Source: Sulfurospirillum cavolei (lineage in GTDB: Bacteria; Campylobacterota; Campylobacteria; Campylobacterales; Sulfurospirillaceae). From it: a stretch of 64,000 nucleotides of DNA. Position 1 is the first letter of the stretch. Each line of letters starts with the position of its first letter. Below the pieces are notes generated by a model, which was not told the origin of the DNA, did no database searches, and worked only from the letters and a program-made list of their open reading frames with translations. Location of the stretch: positions 1,488,001 to 1,552,000 of the forward strand of contig NZ_AP014724.1 of NCBI RefSeq assembly GCF_001548055.1, in the 5' to 3' direction. This document shows positions 62,740 through 64,000 of the stretch, one piece after another. Both the position numbers and the translations under genes were made by a program.

Positions 62740-63064
62740 AACTGCCTCCTTTTTGCGAAGACGTCGTACACGAAGCACACCCTTTGGCATGTCCGTCTTC
62801 CGCCATCCCCCATACTTCCGCGGCACTTGGAGAATGCCCGTGTTTATAGTCCATGTAAACGCGCATCAAAGCAAATTTTAAAAAATCCATCAAGTATTTT
62901 TCATCGCCTTTGTAAAACTCAAAACCCTTTTTAATCAACGTGCCGTACTCTTTCATAATATGAAAACGCTTAACTTGAACGATGTGTTCGTCATACTCGA
63001 TAGCAAAAAAATCAAAGTAGTCTTCTGCCGCTCTTAATTGATAAAATTGCTCCAGCGTTCTCAT
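62729..63064 (-). CDS. nifW: NifW-like nitrogenase protective protein with Cys-rich tail
   Basis: A 111-aa protein. Residues 1-85 match NifW: QLRAAEDYFDFFAIEYDEH, VKRFHIMKEYG and FLKFALMRVYMDY. NifW is linked to stability of the MoFe protein. The C-terminal tail adds KGCASCTTSSQKGGSCDC with four cysteines, which typical NifW lacks; it may bind metal. It overlaps nifZ. Confidence 0.85.
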   Translation of the reverse strand: MRTLEQFYQLRAAEDYFDFFAIEYDEHIVQVKRFHIMKEYGTLIKKGFEFYKGDEKYLMDFLKFALMRVYMDYKHGHSPSAAEVWGMAEDGHAKGCASCTTSSQKGGSCDC

Positions 63065-63074
63065 GTCGTATCCT

Positions 63075-63593
63075 TTACGCCAATTCTTTTTTAAGTTGCG
63101 CTATCCAGTTTTCGATACGCTCTTCGGATTTGTCCTCTTCGTTGATATTGTCGATAGCCAAACCGCAAAATTTATCTCCCACGCACGCCAAACTCGCCTC
63201 GTAATCGTAATCGCTAGCATCGACAAAACCGATAACCTTTGCACCCGCTTTGGAAAAAATCTGATAAAACTTGCCCAAAGCGCTGCAAAAATGTTCTCCG
63301 TGCGTCTTACTATCGCCCGCACCGAAAAACGCCATCGTTTTGCCTTTAAAGTCGATATTTTCGGAAGTGATTTCAAAAAGAGCGTCGACCCAGCTAAAGT
63401 GAACGTCGCCTTGTCCCCATGTCGAACTTCCGAAGAAAAGGACATCGAATTCCTCAAACTGCTCAACGCTATCGAAGTCGTCTTCCATTAAAACGCACGC
63501 ATCGTCTTCGACCTCAAACGCCTCTTTCAACGCCTCTGCGATTTGTGTCGTATTGCCGCCCGCACTCGCGTAAAAAATACCGATATTTGCCAT
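63075..63593 (-). CDS. nifF: Flavodoxin (NifF-like)
   Basis: A 172-aa long-chain flavodoxin: FMN phosphate loop FYASAGGNTTQIAE, SSTWGQGDVHFSW around the isoalloxazine, and FFGAGDSKTHGEHFCSAL. As part of the nif block it is the likely donor to NifH. It lies 10 nt before nifW and 4 nt after the DUF269 gene. Confidence 0.9.
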   Translation of the reverse strand: MANIGIFYASAGGNTTQIAEALKEAFEVEDDACVLMEDDFDSVEQFEEFDVLFFGSSTWGQGDVHFSWVDALFEITSENIDFKGKTMAFFGAGDSKTHGEHFCSALGKFYQIFSKAGAKVIGFVDASDYDYEASLACVGDKFCGLAIDNINEEDKSEERIENWIAQLKKELA

Positions 63594-63597
63594 CGTT

Positions 63598-64000
63598 TTA
63601 TCCTGCTTTTAAAGTGTATTGTTCGTAAATTTCAATTGCGCTCTTGAGCATCTTACCGCCTTCTTTGACCACGTCTTCATAAGTGCGGAAACTGTAACGG
63701 TGCGCATCTTTAAAAAATTTATTCGTCACGACGATCTTATCCGCTAAGACGACCGCCCGACCGAAGCCCTCATGACTCATCTCCATCACGACCGAACACA
63801 TCACACCCGTTTTGAGCTCAAACGCCAAAGCGATCGATTGAAAAATGAGGCGAATATCTTGAATCTGCATCTCATCGATGTCGGCAATGATGGGAACATT
63901 TTTAAGCTCTTCTTTGCTTTTGACGTATTTTTCGCACAAAAGCTCTTCATCGCTTTTTTTTGCCCACGTACCAAACTGATCGAGTGCTCGGGTTTGTGAA
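63598..64000 (-). CDS. NifX-associated DUF269 protein (5' end beyond window)
   Basis: At least 133 residues, open to the right edge, so the start is not seen. DUF269 features: LDQFGTWAKKSDEELL near the edge, VPIIADIDEMQIQDIRLIFQ, SHEGFGRAVVLADKIVV and DAHRYSFRTYEDV. Proteins of this family are found next to nifX and probably take part in FeMo-cofactor handling. It leads the block of nif helper genes visible here. Confidence 0.85.
   Translation of the reverse strand, partial: SQTRALDQFGTWAKKSDEELLCEKYVKSKEELKNVPIIADIDEMQIQDIRLIFQSIALAFELKTGVMCSVVMEMSHEGFGRAVVLADKIVVTNKFFKDAHRYSFRTYEDVVKEGGKMLKSAIEIYEQYTLKAG

Overview
The window reads as a chromosomal segment of a free-living, microaerobic or anaerobic member of the Campylobacterota. 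The gene set fits Sulfurospirillum or a close relative: an epsilonproteobacterial nif set, Lut lactate-oxidation genes, DUF1104-type secreted proteins, a cytochrome c/TorA-type molybdoenzyme pair, a chemoreceptor and c-di-GMP enzymes. The genus is an inference from gene content. No rRNA, tRNA or CRISPR array was recognised.

Layout. (1) 1-4759, minus strand: a nif-linked operon of aldo/keto reductase, NadB/FrdA-like flavoprotein, nifT, a nifA lacking its DNA-binding domain, and an unknown gene cut by the left edge. (2) 5001-9355: aminotransferase plus SlyD-like isomerase, then a fused LutB-LutA and LutC on the opposite strand. (3) 9610-10831: MntA/HepT toxin-antitoxin pair followed without a gap by a TIR/deoxyribosyltransferase-like protein. 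(4) 10903-13546: MFS exporter, NYN-LOTUS RNase-like protein, HD hydrolase. (5) 13803-18463: a compact group 4 [NiFe] hydrogenase operon with hypA and a GltD-like flavoprotein but no membrane subunits. (6) 18501-22109: LysR regulator divergent from an aconitase-family pair and a fluoroacetate-dehalogenase-like hydrolase. (7) 22112-26310: GNAT-nitrilase fusion and a two-component system flanked by two small glycine-rich secreted proteins.

(8) 26336-30682, minus strand: nifH, an unrecognised 119-aa gene, nifD and nifK, behind a sigma-54-type promoter whose core matches the one ahead of the aldo/keto reductase operon. (9) 31061-32362: a porin gene broken by one in-frame TAA. (10) 32558-39756: response regulator, SBP_bac_5 protein, histidine kinase, cytochrome c and TorA-like reductase, resembling an analogue of the Tor system. 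(11) 40011-43600: chemoreceptor, then a decayed spot with an orphan MNT antitoxin, a HEPN remnant and IS3-family debris, then a GNAT gene. (12) 43711-57952: housekeeping and accessory genes, including a D-amino-acid-aminotransferase-like enzyme, two c-di-GMP proteins, an amino acid permease, an EamA transporter, PhzF, YafQ/DinJ, CHAD, a ZorAB/MotAB-like pair and a class D beta-lactamase. (13) 58032-59922: an AT-rich accessory patch with a miniature tail-collar protein, a HEPN-motif protein and a Phd/VapC pair. (14) 59990-64000, minus strand: a second nif block with a DUF269 gene, nifF-like flavodoxin, nifW, nifZ, a degenerate ferredoxin, a 2Fe-2S ferredoxin, rpoN and nifQ.

The nif blocks supply nitrogenase structural genes, electron carriers, maturation helpers, molybdenum delivery and both sigma-54 components. 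Scattered through coding and non-coding DNA is a strongly over-represented palindrome, TTACATGTAA (12 exact copies located), which resembles a highly iterated palindrome. The strongest candidates for new biology are the MntA-HepT-TIR-like trio, the soluble group 4 hydrogenase, the HTH-less NifA, the nifH-nifD insert protein and this palindrome.
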